Assembly: GCA_964019155.1 (NCBI GenBank)
Contig: OZ025243.1
Coordinates: 23,519,944 to 23,583,943, forward strand
Length of the DNA stretch: 64,000 nucleotides
From: Osedax fenrisi
Taxonomy: Eukaryota; Annelida; Polychaeta; Sabellida; Siboglinidae
Direction: 5' to 3'
The position numbers were made by a program, and so were the translations under genes. Every line of letters starts with the position of its first letter. Position 1 is the stretch's first letter. Of the stretch, positions 1 through 12,195 are shown piece after piece. The notes under the pieces were generated by a model that saw only the letters and a list, made by a program, of their open reading frames with translations, was not told the origin of the DNA and ran no database searches.

Positions 1-204
1 TATATATATATATATATATATCATAGTTATACATTGTTATATATATGTTAAATACATTGTTTTTAATAACAAATATTTTTTTAATATGATAAATATATCA
101 AAATATATTCAATATTTTTTATTAATTTATTAATTTAGATTACATAGATTTACCTATATTTAATAAAATAATAAATATTTGGTAATATTTATAGATAAAT
201 ATGT

Positions 205-790
205 TGGATTAAAAAATAACTTGGATTAAACTGTGATATAATGATCCTAGTTGCAACTAGTTAAATATTGATTAGCTACATCCAAGTTGATCTCAGTTTA
301 AAAAAATAACATGGATTAAACTGTGATACAATGATCCAAGTTCCAACTAGTTAAATATGGATCAGCTAAATCCAAGTTGATCTCAGTTTAAAAAAATAAC
401 TTGGATTAAACTGTGATATAATGATCCAAGTTTCAACTAGTTAAATATTGATCAGCTAGATCCTAGTTGATCTCAGTTTAAAAAAATAACTTGGATTAAA
501 CTGATATATAATGATCCAAGTTGCACCTAGTTAAATATTGATCAGCTAGATCCAAGTTGATCTCAGTTTAAAAAAATAACTTGTATTAAACTGGGATATA
601 ATGTTCTAAGTGTCAACTAGTTAAATATGGGTCAGATACATCCAAGTTGATATCAGTGTAAAACAATAATTTGGATTAAACTGGGATATAATGATCCAAG
701 TTTCAACTAGTTAAATATGGATCAGATAAATCCACGTTTACGCAACCTAGATCCAAGTTTGGACCAGATTCCCCCAGTTTCCTAGTTAGA
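205..790 (-). repeat. 90-bp tandem array, left-arm copy
   Basis: About six imperfect copies of a 90-bp unit built around AACTTGGATTAAACTG and GATCCAAGTT. It mirrors the array at 14764-15297. At about 790 it joins directly to sequence that in the right arm lies 3.5 kb away. Confidence 0.9.
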
Positions 791-939
791 TCCAAGTTAC
801 TTGTAATATATGTGGAGACTTAAAGGTTGTATCGATACTTTTGGAACGATAAGCAGGTTATACAATTCAATACATTTTTGTATATATAAAATATTCTCTA
901 TAGAGAATAGGAACTATGAAAATTAGTATAATTACTCGA

Positions 940-1770
940 TTTTGGGGTTTTTATATTGTCTTAATATTACTTTCGAAAATAATACCCTATATATGTGAGC
1001 AATATTCAATATGATATTTAAAAATTGCGTAATAAATTAAAATTAAACTTTTTTCGTTTAATTTATACTAAATTTTATTTAATATGGCAATATATTTTGA
1101 TAATTTTTTTAATATATGTGAAATATGTAATTTACCAAATACCAATTTAATTTACTATCGATAAATAAACCTACAATTTTTATATTGTTATTCAATTCTA
1201 TTGGAATATTATTAATAGTAATATTTAATCTAATAGATGGAAGTGAATTTCTAATATTAAATAGAATTATGGTAGATTTTTGTATATTTATAGACAATTT
1301 ATTTATACATATCAATTTATATAATATATCTAGATATTCCTAAATAATATGTTCAAGATTTATAGTATTGTCACTTTTAAAAATAAGTGTGTATCGTCAG
1401 CAAACAATATTATCTTAACCTTATTAGAAATATTTATCATTAATATAAATTAATGTGATAAATAATAGTGATCCCAAAAGCGATCCTTGTGGATTACCAC
1501 AAATTAATATCTAGCAATGTAGAATTTGTATCATGCATATTTAAATATTTTTAGTGATTATTTAGATAACTGATTATTAAATGTAATGCAATATACCTAA
1601 TTCTATATAAGTATAGTGTCTTAATGAGTATTGATGATCTATTGTATCAAATGTCTTTTTGAGTTCAATTGAAAAAATAGAAAATTGTTTACATGATATT
1701 ATATATATATATATATATTATAGTATTTAGTTATATAAGTATGGAATTTTAAATAACATATGTATACTAC
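940..1770 (-). pseudogene. Decayed LINE reverse transcriptase fragment (left arm)
   Basis: Minus-strand translation gives broken reverse transcriptase motifs in family order: an A-like motif (ELKKTFDTIDH, about 1640-1670), a B-like motif (NPQGSLLGSLLF, about 1465-1500), the catalytic FADD box (about 1395-1410) and a C-terminal stretch (1109-1315) ending in the motif GLFIDSKLNW. Frames are interrupted by stops and frameshifts and no endonuclease is seen. The order and the NPQGS box suit the CR1/jockey group. Mirror copy at 10190-11060. Confidence 0.7.
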
Positions 1771-2479
1771 TAAATCCATTTATTTATATAATTTTTTTTA
1801 CAAACATCTAATTTTCATATATAATTATTATCTCATTAAAGAAAATTAAAAAAAAAATTATTATAAACTATTATTAAGATATCGTCACTGAAATATGATA
1901 TTCTTAATGTATACATATATATAAATTTATAAATTTAATTTATGTGATTTAAAATCGAGATAGATATCGTGAATACGATAATGATCACAAAAACAGAAGT
2001 TCGATTATAATTGTATTCAACATAAACAATATTAATGAACAATTATAATATCATTAATTATATATAAACAACATATTAAATTTATTATATTAAGACTTTA
2101 AAAAATATATTTTGTGAGTTTTCAAAACTAACATTATAATTGTATTCGAGACTTTATGAGGATTATTTTTTTCATTTATAATACTATTACAGCTTATTTT
2201 ATTATTTATATTACACATATATACATATATAGCACATTATAAATTATAATTAATAATATTAGATTATATATAAAAATATTATAAATAAGTTTCTCAAAAA
2301 TGTATATTTAGTACGTTTTGAAAACCTACTATATACTTTTTTTTGAGACTTAATATTTATTCAAATTCAACGTATAAATATTACTAATTATTAAATTATT
2401 TATTATTTTAATAAATTTAGGTAAATCTTTACCTTGTTACCTTGGTCCCTTAGTCTGTTGAGCCGTGGGGGCGTGTCAC

Positions 2480-4245
2480 GTTGAAACAAAATTTTCTCCA
2501 CTTCTTCCGGTCATATACAATTTCATTTAGTTCATTGAAGCCTTTTCCGGTCCATTCTTTTATATTATCTTCCATTGTTTTTTTGGACGTCCACCGGATC
2601 TTTTACCTTCGACATTACCCTGAAGGATTATCTTGGCAAGTCCATCGCCTCTGGTCACGTGTCCATACCATTTCAGTTTTCTCCTTTTAACTGTTGTGAG
2701 GATATCGGTGAAGGAATTGTTAATGATGATGATATTCGGTCTATTATTTCTTGATTAGTAACTCTATCAAGGTATGTTATACCGAGTAATTTTCTGATGT
2801 TCTTCATTTCGAATGCTATTATTCTTTTCTCGAGTTCAGCAGTTAGAGTCCATGTTTCACATGCATACAGGAATATCGAGTTGACAAAAGAGTCCATGAG
2901 TTTTAACTTGTACTTTAGACGTATTTCTTTATCATTCCATATTATATTTAGATTGCTATATGCTTGACTTGCTTGTGCCGCTCTTGACAGTATTTCTTTT
3001 CTTGATCCATTTTCGTTTATGATTGATCCTAGATATTTGAAGCTTTTTACGGTCTCAATTATTTCGCCATGAATATCAATGTTTGGTTGACAATTGTCGT
3101 CGTTTAACATAAGCTTAGTTTTAGAAGGATTTATTTCCATTCCAAATCTATTTGCTGATAAAAAGACACTCAGTTAAATTTATTAGTTCTTCTTCCGAGC
3201 CAGCTAAACCATCTATATCATCAGCAAAGCGGAGATTTGTTATATTTCGGCCATTTATCTTTATTGAACCAGTATGATTGCTTAGCGCGTCGTTCATTAT
3301 ATCTTCTAGGAATATATTAAATAAAGTAGGTGAGAGAAGACAACCTTGTCTTACTCCGGTTTTCGTTGGAAACCAATCGCCACATATTCCTTTATGTATT
3401 ACTGCACTGCTTGCCTTTTCATATAAACTTTGTATTAAATTAATTAACTTTGTATCGATATTATATTTCTTCATTGAGGACCATAGTGCATTTTGCCACA
3501 CTCTATCAAATGCTTTTCGGAAATCAATAAATATATGATATAGCTTTTTTTGTTGTAGGTTATGTTTCTCGAATAGTATTCTTAGGTTGAATATTTGTTC
3601 TATCGTAGATCTATCTTTCATGAATCCAGCCTGTTCTTCCGCAATAATACGGTCCGCTTGTGGTTGTAAACGATTCTTAATGATTTTTAACATCACTTTG
3701 CTTGCGTGGCTTATCAAAATTATCGTTCTGTAGTTAGAACAATGTTGAAGATTACCTTTTTTCGGTAGAGTTATAATTAACGATGTTGTCCATATTTCTG
3801 GCCAGATACCAGTTTCCCATATATTGGAACATATCTTGTGGAGTATGTCTGTCATTCCTTCACCTGCATATGTTATTAGTTCTGCTGGTATATTGTTTAC
3901 ACCAGCAGCTTTTCCATGTTTTAGTGAATATATAGCATTAACTACTTCATCTCATAAAATAATATCATCTCTCTCTTCTTCGTGTTGTTCATCTATCGTT
4001 TGCAAAACATTTTTGTCTCCTCTGGATTCATAATTATATAATTCTTGCAGTATTCAGTCCATCTTTTAATAATATGTGTATCTTCACTCAAAACTTTATC
4101 ATCTTTGCTTAATATTGTGTTGATCGCTTCTGATTTCTTCTTTGTCAGAGCTTTTATAATTGAATATGCTTTTTTAGATCTGTTACTTGCAAATGAATTG
4201 TCTATATCTTTACATTCGTTAGGTAAATCTATTGAATCTAAATTA
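2480..4245 (-). pseudogene. RTE-like LINE reverse transcriptase, left-arm copy
   Basis: Minus-strand relic encoding a non-LTR reverse transcriptase. The main frame (3148-3855, 235 residues) contains GFMKDRST, the A motif FIDFRKAFDRVW, the B motif GVRQGCLLSPTLFN and the catalytic FADD box. The next frame (2673-3140) carries NPSKTKLML and FLYACETWTL. It is more damaged than the right copy: an extra one-base deletion near 2715 shifts the frame before the C-terminal KWYGHV region, and conserved residues have changed (for example NYRTII where the right arm has NYRTIS). The 5' endonuclease region is absent, as in 5'-truncated LINEs. The clade call (RTE-like) is from remembered resemblance only. Confidence 0.9.
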
Positions 4246-4717
4246 ATAAAAATAAATAAAAAATATTGAATATTTTTTTATAAATTTATCATAATAAAAA
4301 AATGTTTTTTTTTAAAACAATTTATTTAACCTATATATAACAATGTATAACTATAATATATATATAAAATATCATATATTTATAAATAATTTATAAAATA
4401 ATTAAGATCATATAAGTATTTAGGGAGTATACTTATATAATGGTACATATACGGGATATAGGGACATATCATACATGATGTAACATATAGGTATAATTTA
4501 AGTAACACCTAAGTATAATATTATAGATCTATAGTTTCGCCAAAATAAAACTGATATAAAATCAATATATAAATTAATTATCTAGCCATAATATAGATAA
4601 CCATATAATATAAATATCAATGTGAATAATTTGAATTATATTTAATATTCTAGGATCATATTTGTATATGTATATTATGTTTTAGAGTATTTTATATATT
4701 ACCCTTTTATATTGTTA

Positions 4718-4997
4718 TTTTTTTATTTGATGGAGTATTTCATCCCATCCAGGAACTTAGATGAAGTTTTCACTTATAACCATATATAGCTCTAATTTCC
4801 CTTCGAAGCCGCTATCATGTTAAGGCATCCATGGTTTTAAAGAGAGTCGATCATTTATTTATACACAATTATATAAGATCACTTCTAAATAATATTTTAA
4901 GACCCATTTTATAAAATTAATTAATGGTCCGGACGAGGCTCGAACACGTGTCCTACTGCTTGTGTGTCTGACGCCTTAGCCACTGAGCCACACAGGC
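4718..4997 (-). mobile_element. tRNA-derived SINE, left-arm copy
   Basis: The head (4926-4997, minus strand) reads as a tRNA-like segment with an A box (TGGCTCAGTGG) and a B box (GTTCGAGCC), the internal RNA polymerase III promoter. An about 200-bp unrelated body follows, ending near GGATGGGATGAAATACTCCA and an A-rich tail. Other copies lie at 6974-7250 (mirror) and 33741-34008 (independent). Confidence 0.8.
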
Positions 4998-5145
4998 ATT
5001 TATTCTATATATGTTTTATAATTATATATTTAGCTGGTTTTTAACAAATGTATTTGAGACCTATTTGTTTCAAATGTGTTTTCAAATGATGTCTTGAAAA
5101 CCTGTCAAAAACTAGCTGTCGACCATGTTTTAAAAACTTTGAAAA

Positions 5146-5338
5146 ATGAATATGTTTGAGACAAAAATAGTGAGACTTCTATTTACTGGGTTTACTGAAC
5201 GATCAGTGTGGAAATTAATTTCAAAATTTAATTCCTATACTCTCTATAATATTAAAATAGAACACATATTGCTAGTCCTGGCGAATATATTTACCGTTAA
5301 GCCTAGACCTACTTCACTAGTTTATTCCTTAAACACAT

Positions 5339-5378
<40 letters not shown>

Positions 5379-5393
5379 TTTTGAAATATTTTA
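5146..5393 (+). other. Inner arm segment with an unassigned ORF
   Basis: An open frame of about 65 codons before it runs into a TA tract encodes a basic peptide beginning MNMFETKIVRLLF. The mirror copy (6577-6825, minus) is identical at protein level, but so is the surrounding DNA, so this is no evidence of selection. No domain recognised; probably not a gene. Confidence 0.2.
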
Positions 5394-5399
5394 ATACTA

Positions 5400-5690
5400 T
5401 AACTATCTACCCCGTGTTTAGTAACATATTGTGGTATATTAACCCACATGTATACGTAGAAAACGTTCATCGAACTGATAAAGTATACGCCTCTACATTC
5501 ATTGATGGTATTACATTGAAGTTGGCAATCTTTGTACGTTTTTAATTGAGCGTAAAATATTCCGTGGTAATACTCGACGCCACTCCGTTTGGTGTAATTA
5601 TAATTACATATGCCCGGAGAAATGTTACCGTATAAAAAGATATCATCTAACACATTATCCGGATTCACAAGTTTAGTGCAGATTCAGGTC
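5400..5690 (-). CDS. Small cysteine-containing ORF, possible PAN/apple-like fragment
   Basis: A minus-strand frame runs from just after a TGA near 5690 to a TA tract near 5393. It has mixed codon use and lower A+T than its surroundings. The peptide contains SPGICNYNY, then YKDCQLQCNTINECRGVYF, then HGVDSYSIKIF. Closely spaced cysteines followed by a C-x-G-v-x-F stretch recall the helix-and-strand core of PAN/apple domains, but one expected disulphide partner is missing and the start is unclear (no ATG in frame near the beginning). It lies in the palindrome spacer, the only single-copy DNA between the arms. It could be an exon whose acceptor is GTGTTAG near 5650. The domain call is weak inference. 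Confidence 0.3.
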
Positions 5691-5733
5691 TCGTTAATAA
5701 ATTTGTAATGTGTAACGGTTGAACACCACGGGA

Positions 5734-5764
5734 GTCTGACTATCCCGAATATACCTCTTATATA
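5734..5764 (-). promoter_or_regulatory. Possible TATA box and initiator upstream of the spacer ORF
   Basis: On the minus strand TATATAAG (5764-5757) is followed about 27 bases later by TCAGAC, resembling an initiator (A at 5737). This is the usual metazoan TATA-to-start spacing and points toward the ORF below. TATA-like strings are common in such A+T-rich DNA, so spacing and a less A+T-rich context are the only support. Confidence 0.2.
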
Positions 5765-5886
5765 TACGCAACTTACGTAAACAATCGTTTTGTGAGTAAA
5801 CGGGAACGCGCACTTATGTAAACCATTCCCCATGACTGCATACCAGTCGCCTAGGCCATATTTAGGTTTTTTAGGAGATACGATGA

Positions 5887-6020
5887 GATAACGTAACGAT
5901 ATATAAACTTAAATTTATTATAAATACTTTATAATATTAAGGGTATGCGCTGGAGTTAAATGTGTGATAACGTAACGATATATAAACTTAAATTTATTAT
6001 AAATACTTTATAATATTAAG
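5887..6020 (+). repeat. 55-bp direct repeat in the palindrome spacer
   Basis: The 55 bases starting GATAACGTAACGATATATAA occur at 5887-5941 and again at 5966-6020, with 24 bases between. They appear identical, so the duplication is recent. Confidence 0.85.
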
Positions 6021-6128
6021 TGTAGTATACTTACACACATATATACACAAACATATACACACACATATACATACATACACATACACATATATATATAATT
6101 TAGATTATATTACGATATTAATAATGTA

Positions 6129-6162
<34 letters not shown>

Positions 6163-6569
6163 CATTACTTAAGGGTAGGTGCGACCTCTTCTATAAATAG
6201 ATTTGTAAATGTATTTAATTTGAATTTTTCCTATTAGTCTACCATAAGTGTAAAAATATTAATTATAATTTAACTATACATAATTATTATTTTAAAAATA
6301 AAAGATTATATTATGAATATTGAAAATGTTACTAATAATTAAATTTTTTAAATTGTATAACAATTTAATAATATATATTCTAATTAGTCTGAAAATTACA
6401 ATTTATTATTGGAGGATTTAATATTTTTTTAATAAGTGAATTAGTCAAAATAAATATTCTGAATAAATTGATTCTTAGGATTTATAATATAATATTAAAC
6501 AATTTATGAAATATATATTCAGAAGATAACTTATCAGATTATGTTATTATAAAGAGCCAACTATGAATA
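6021..6569. other. Remainder of palindrome spacer, no gene seen
   Basis: Contains CA/TA microsatellites (about 6030-6165) and then A+T-rich single-copy DNA. No frame, RNA gene or repeat recognised. Confidence 0.5.
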
Positions 6570-6592
6570 TTTATTATTAAAATATTTCAAAA

Positions 6593-6630
<38 letters not shown>

Positions 6631-6973
6631 ATATGTGTTTAAGGAATAAACTAGTGAAGTAGGTCTAGGCTTAACGGTAAATATATTCGCCAGGACTAGC
6701 AATATGTGTTCTATTTTAATATTATAGAGAGTATAGGAATTAAATTTTGAAATTAATTTCCACACTGATCGTTCAGTAAACCCAGTAAATAGAAGTCTCA
6801 CTATTTTTGTCTCAAACATATTCATTTTTCAAAGTTTTTAAAACATGGTCGACAGCTAGTTTTTGACAGGTTTTCAAGACATCATTTGAAAACACATTTG
6901 AAACAAATAGGTATCAAATACATTTGTTAAAAACCAGCTAAATATATAATTATAAAACATATATAGAATAAAT

Positions 6974-7250
6974 GCCTATGTGGCTCAGTGGCTAAGGCGT
7001 CAGACACACAAGCAGTAGGACACGTGTTCGAGCCTCGTCCGGACCATTAATTAATTTTATAAAATGGGTCTTAAAATATTATTTAGAAGTGATCTTATAT
7101 AATTGTGTATAAATAAATGATCGACTCTCGTTAAAACCATGGATGCCTTAACATGATAGCGGCTTCGAAGGGAAATTAGAGCTATATATGGTTATAAGTG
7201 AAAACTTCATCTAAGTTCCTGGATGGGATGAAATACTCCATCAAATAAAA
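6974..7250 (+). mobile_element. tRNA-derived SINE, right-arm copy
   Basis: The tRNA-like head (6974-7045) has an A box (TGGCTCAGTGG at 6981) and a B box (GTTCGAGCC at about 7025). The body extends to about 7250 with an A-rich end. The head reads through a plausible D arm and T arm, but the anticodon region (ACACACAAG) and acceptor do not form a convincing functional tRNA, so a SINE fits better than a tRNA gene. It mirrors 4718-4997. Confidence 0.8.
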
Positions 7251-7734
7251 AAATAACAATATAAAAGGGTAATATATAAAATACTCTAAAACATAATATG
7301 CATATACAAATATGATCCTAGAATATTAAATATAATTCAAATTATTCACATTGATATTTATATTATATGGGTATCTATATTATGGCTAGACAATTAATTT
7401 ATATATTGATTTTATATCAGTTTTATTTTGGCGAAACTATAGATTTATAATATTATACTTTAGGTGTTACTTAAATTATACCTATATGTTACATCATGTA
7501 TGATATGTCCCTATATCCCGTATATGTACCATTATATAAGTATACTCCCTAAATACTTATATGATCTTAATTATTTTATAAATTATTTATAAATATATGA
7601 TATTTTATATATATATTATAGTTATACATTGTTATATATAGGTTAAATAAATTGTTTTAAAAAAAAAACATTTTTTTATTATGATAAATTTATAAAAAAA
7701 TATTCAATATTTTTTATTTATTTTTATTAATTTA

Positions 7735-9526
7735 GATTCAATAGATTTACCTAACGAATGTAAAGATATAGACAATTCATTTGCAAGTAACAGATCTAAA
7801 AAAGCATATTCAATTATAAAAGCTCTGACAAAGAAGAAATCAGAAGCGATCAACACAATATTAAGCAAAGATGGTAAAGTTTTGAGTGAAGATACACATA
7901 TTATTAAAAGATGGACTGAATACTGCCAAGAATTATATAATTATGAATCCAGAGGAGACAAAAATGTTTTGCAAACGATAGATGAACAACACGAAGAAGA
8001 GAGAGATGATAGTATTTTATGAGATGAAGTAGTTAATGCTATATATTCACTAAAACATGGAAAATCTGCTGGTGTAGACAATATACCAGCAGAACTAATA
8101 ACATATGCAGGTGAAGGAATGACAGACATACTCCACAAGATATGTTCCAATATATGGGAAACTGGTATCTGGCCAGAAATATGGAAAAAATCGTTAATTA
8201 TAACTCTACCGAAAAAAGGTAATCTTCAACATTGTTCCAACTACAGAACGATAAGTTTGATAAGCCACGCAAGCAAAGTGATGTTGAAAATCATTAAGAA
8301 TCGTTTACAACCACAAGCGGACCGTATTATTGCGGAAGAACAGGCTGGATTCATGAAAGATAGATCTACGATAGAACAAATATTCAACCTAAGAATACTA
8401 TGCGAGAAACATAACCTACAACAAAAAAAGCTATATCATATATTTATTGATTTCCGAAAAGCATTTGATAGAGTGTGGCAAAATGCACTATGGTCCTCAA
8501 TGAAGAAATATAATATCGATACAAAGTTAATTAATTTAATACAAAGTTTATATGAAAAGGCAAGCAGTGCAGTAATACATAAAGGAATATGTGGCGATTG
8601 GTTTCCAACGAAAACCGGAGTAAGACAAGGATGTCTTCTCTCACCTACTTTATTTAATATATTCCTAGAAGATATAATGAACGACGCGCTAAGCAATCAT
8701 ACTGGTTCAATAAAGATAAATGGCCGAAATATAACAAATCTCCGCTTTGCTGATGATATAGATGGTTTAGCTGGCTCGGAAGAAGAACTAATAAATTTAA
8801 CTGAGTGTCTTTTTATCAGCAAATAGATTTGGAATAGAAATAAATCCTTCTAAAACTAAGCTTATGTTAAACGACGACAATTGTCAACCAAACATTGATA
8901 TTCATGGCGAAATAATTGAGACCGTAAAAAGCTTCAAATATCTAGGATCAATCATAAACGAAAATGGATCAAGAAAAGAAATCCTGTCAAGAGCGGCACA
9001 AGCAAGTCAAGCATATAGCAATCTAAAGATAATATGGAATGATAAATACATACGTCTAAAGTACAAGTTAAAACTCATGGACTCTCTTGTCAACTCGATA
9101 TTCCTGTATGCATGTGAAACATGGACTCTAACTGCTGAACTCGAGAAAAGAATACTAGCATTCGAAATGAAGAACATCAGAAAATTACTCGGTATAACAT
9201 ACCTTGATAGAGTTACTAATCAAGAAATAATAGACCGAATATCATCATCATTAACAAGTCTCTTCACCGATATCCTCACAACAGTTAAAAGGAGAAAACT
9301 GAAATGGTATGGACACGTGACCAGAGGCGATGTACTTGCCAAGATAATCCTTCAGGGTAATGTCGAAGATAAAAGATCCGGTGGACGTCCAAAAAAACAA
9401 TGGATAGATAATATAAAAGAATGGACCGGAAAAGGCTTCAATGAACTAAATGAAATTGTATATGACCGGAAGAAGTGGAGAACATTTTGTTTCAACGTGA
9501 CACGCCCCCACGGCTCAACAGGCTAA
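7735..9526 (+). pseudogene. RTE-like LINE reverse transcriptase, nearly intact right-arm copy
   Basis: Encodes about 595 residues of a LINE polymerase that would copy its own RNA into DNA at the target site. The frame enters at about 7735 (IDLPNECKDIDN), passes one in-frame TGA (about 8020), then runs through HGKSAGVDNIPAEL, NYRTISLISH, the A motif FIDFRKAFDRVW, the B motif GVRQGCLLSPTLFN and the catalytic FADD box (about 8746-8757). One frameshift at a T run (about 8805-8815) separates this from the second frame (SANRFGIEINPSKTK through KWYGHVTRGD, GGRPKKQWIDNIKEWTG to the stop at 9524). The endonuclease is missing (5' truncation). A short GGTAACAAGGTAA motif follows the stop. Only two lesions interrupt the polymerase, far fewer than in other relics here. 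Confidence 0.92.
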
Positions 9527-10189
9527 GGGACCAAGGTAACAAGGTAAAGATTTACCTAAATTTATTAAAATAATAAATAATTTAATAATTAGTAATATTT
9601 ATACGTTGAATTTGAATAAATATTAAGTCTCAAAAAAAAGTATATAGTAGGTTTTCAAAACTTACTAAATATACATTTTTGAGAAACTTATTTATAATAT
9701 TTTTATATATAATCTAATATTATTAATTATAATTTATAATGTGCTATATATGTATATATGTGTAATATAAATAATAAAATAAGCTGTAATAGTATTATAA
9801 ATGAAAAAAATAATCCTCATAAAGTCTCGAATACAATTATAATGTTAGTTTTGAAAACTCACAAAATATATTTTTTAAAGTCTTAATATAATAAATTTAA
9901 TATGTTGTTTATATATAATTAATGATATTATAATTGTTCATTAACATTGTTTATGTTGAATACAATTATAATCGAACTTCTGTTTTTGTGATCATTATCG
10001 TATTCACGATATCTATCTCGATTTTAAATCACATAAATTAAATTTATAAATTTATATATATGTATACATTAAGAATATCATATTTCAGTGACGATATCTT
10101 AATAATAGTTTATAATAATTTTTTTTTTAATTTTCTTTAATGAGATAATAATTATATATGAAAATTAGATGTTTGTAAAAAAAATTATA

Positions 10190-11060
10190 TAAATAAATGG
10201 ATTTAGTAGTATACATATGTTATTTAAAATTCCATACTTATATAACTAAATACTATAATATATATATATATATAATATCATGTAAACAATTTTCTATTTT
10301 TTCAATTGAACTCAAAAAGACATTTGATACAATAGATCATCAATACTCATTAAGACACTATACTTATATAGAATTAGGTATATTGCATTACATTTAATAA
10401 TCAGTTATCTAAATAATCACTAAAAATATTTAAATATTCATGATACAAATTCTACATTGCTAGATATTAATTTGTGGTATTCCACAAGGATCGCTTTTGG
10501 GATCACTATTATTTATCACATTAATTTATATTAATGATAAATATTTCTAATAAGGTTAAGATAATATTGTTTGCTGACGATACACACTTATTTTTAAAAG
10601 TGACAATACTATAAATCTTGAACATATTATTTAGGAATATCTAGATATATTATATAAATTGATATGTATAAATAAATTGTCTATAAATATACAAAAATCT
10701 ACCATAATTCTATTTAATATTAGAAATTCACTTCCATCTATTAGATTAAATATTACTATTAATAATATTCCAATAGAATTGAATAACAATATAAAAATTG
10801 TAGGTTTATTTATCGATAGTAAATTAAATTGGTATTTGGTAAATTACATATTTCACATATATTAAAAAAATTATCAAAATATATTGCCATATTAAATAAA
10901 ATTTAGTATAAATTAAACGAAAAAAGTTTAATTTTAATTTATTACGCAATTTTTAAATATCATATTGAATATTGCTCACATATATAGGGTATTATTTTCG
11001 AAAGTAATATTAAGCCAATATAAAAACCCCAAAATCGAGTAATTATACTAATTTTCATAG
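10190..11060 (+). pseudogene. Decayed LINE reverse transcriptase fragment (right arm)
   Basis: Mirror of 940-1770. Visible are ELKKTFDTIDHQ (about 10306), NPQGSLLGSLLF in broken frame (about 10480), FADDTHLF (about 10570) and the C-terminal frame 10659-10865 containing NNNIKIVGLFIDSKLNW. No endonuclease and no intact frame. Confidence 0.7.
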
Positions 11061-11610
11061 TTCTTATTCTCTATAGAGAATATTTTATATATAAAAAAAT
11101 GTATTGAATTGTATAACCTGCTTATCGTTCCAAAAGTATCGATATAACCTTTAAGTCTCCACATATATTACAAGTATTACCATTGTATATTAATGAATTA
11201 AGTAGATTTTACTATATATTTCAGTCAATTTTAGGCAAAATCCCAGTCGAATAAATATAATAGTTTTACCATTATAGAGCAATACATCTTTTCAACTTTT
11301 ATGTAATAAGTCTATGAATAGCCTATATTATATTTCATAAGATATACCCATAATTACAACTACTCCATTTACATTATGCAAATAAATCAATGAACCTGTA
11401 TTTTTAAAGCATTGATGAAAACATAATGTTCACGATGAACGTAAAATACAGATTCTGAAGATAATAAATTTGAGATATTGAAATAGATGTCATGTTAGAA
11501 TATTTCAAATAGAATATCAGTACTATGTGGTACTTGTAATATTGTAGATTGGAATATTCGGATATGTTAATGTACGCATTTTATATATATATATAAAATA
11601 TACTTAGTAT

Positions 11611-11612
<2 letters not shown>

Positions 11613-11689
<77 letters not shown>
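11613..11689. repeat. (TA)n microsatellite
   Basis: Almost pure TA dinucleotides. Similar tracts are scattered through the whole window and often sit at the edges of inverted-repeat elements. Confidence 0.95.
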
Positions 11690-11692
<3 letters not shown>

Positions 11693-11943
11693 GTAGTGTA
11701 TTTGGAGTACATCTGTGTATACGAGAGGTCGCATTAGTATAGGCGAGCGGCGCCTAGAGATACATCGCAGTATACATGAGAGTATGTCTGGTATATTGTA
11801 ACCCTGATATTATATATTGAGTATGGCGTTCGATAGTTGCCAGAGTTCTCATGAATGGGTTATATAACTAATTACCATACCCTAAATATCCCTACTCAAA
11901 TTCGTATCTCTATCTGCGATCCTCGGCGATGAAGAAGTAAAAT

Positions 11944-12195
11944 GTGGCTCGGTTTTCTGATCTACTTGGTTTCTTGCTGATCGACACGGTTTCTGGCTTG
12001 GCTCCAACGATCTTGCAGTGTACCATGTATTTGTTTAGACACGCCCCCGAAAAGATAAAGGGCCTTTCGCGGTCCGTGATTTACAATGTGCGACCGGGAG
12101 TTATTTTTCCAGTGGAGATAGAAGCAGACGTGCATATTCGATACGCGAATAAAACGCACGTGGAGTCAGCGGTACTCATAATAAAGTATAATTAA
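11944..12195 (+). CDS. GC-richer ORF of unknown function, possible exon or exon relic
   Basis: An 83-codon open frame (first codon GTG, so the true start is unknown) in a 500-bp island clearly less A+T-rich than its surroundings. It ends in the motif RYANKTHVESAVLIIKYN before a TAA. An alternative frame from the ATG at 11942 gives a short hydrophobic peptide (MWLGFLIYLVSC) before a stop. No family recognised. Composition and a potential N-glycosylation site (NKT) would fit an extracellular domain, but that is inference. Confidence 0.25.
   Translation: MARFSDLLGFLLIDTVSGLAPTILQCTMYLFRHAPEKIKGLSRSVIYNVRPGVIFPVEIEADVHIRYANKTHVESAVLIIKYN

Larger units (their letters stand above)
1..5393 (+). repeat. 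Left arm of a large imperfect palindrome
   Basis: Read on the opposite strand, this block matches the right arm (about 6570-15502) nearly base for base, apart from one 3.5-kb segment present only on the right. The match ends at about 5393, where both arms share the motif CTTTTGAAATATTTTAATA and then diverge. It continues to base 1, so the arm probably extends beyond the window. Predicted peptides at 1109-1315 and 5146-5394 are identical to their mirror copies, which implies a recent duplication or ongoing gene conversion. Confidence 0.95.

Noticed and set aside
6974..7045. Functional tRNA gene
   Set aside because: A and B boxes are good but the anticodon and acceptor arms do not pair convincingly, and the same head with a shared non-tRNA body occurs at other sites, as in a SINE.
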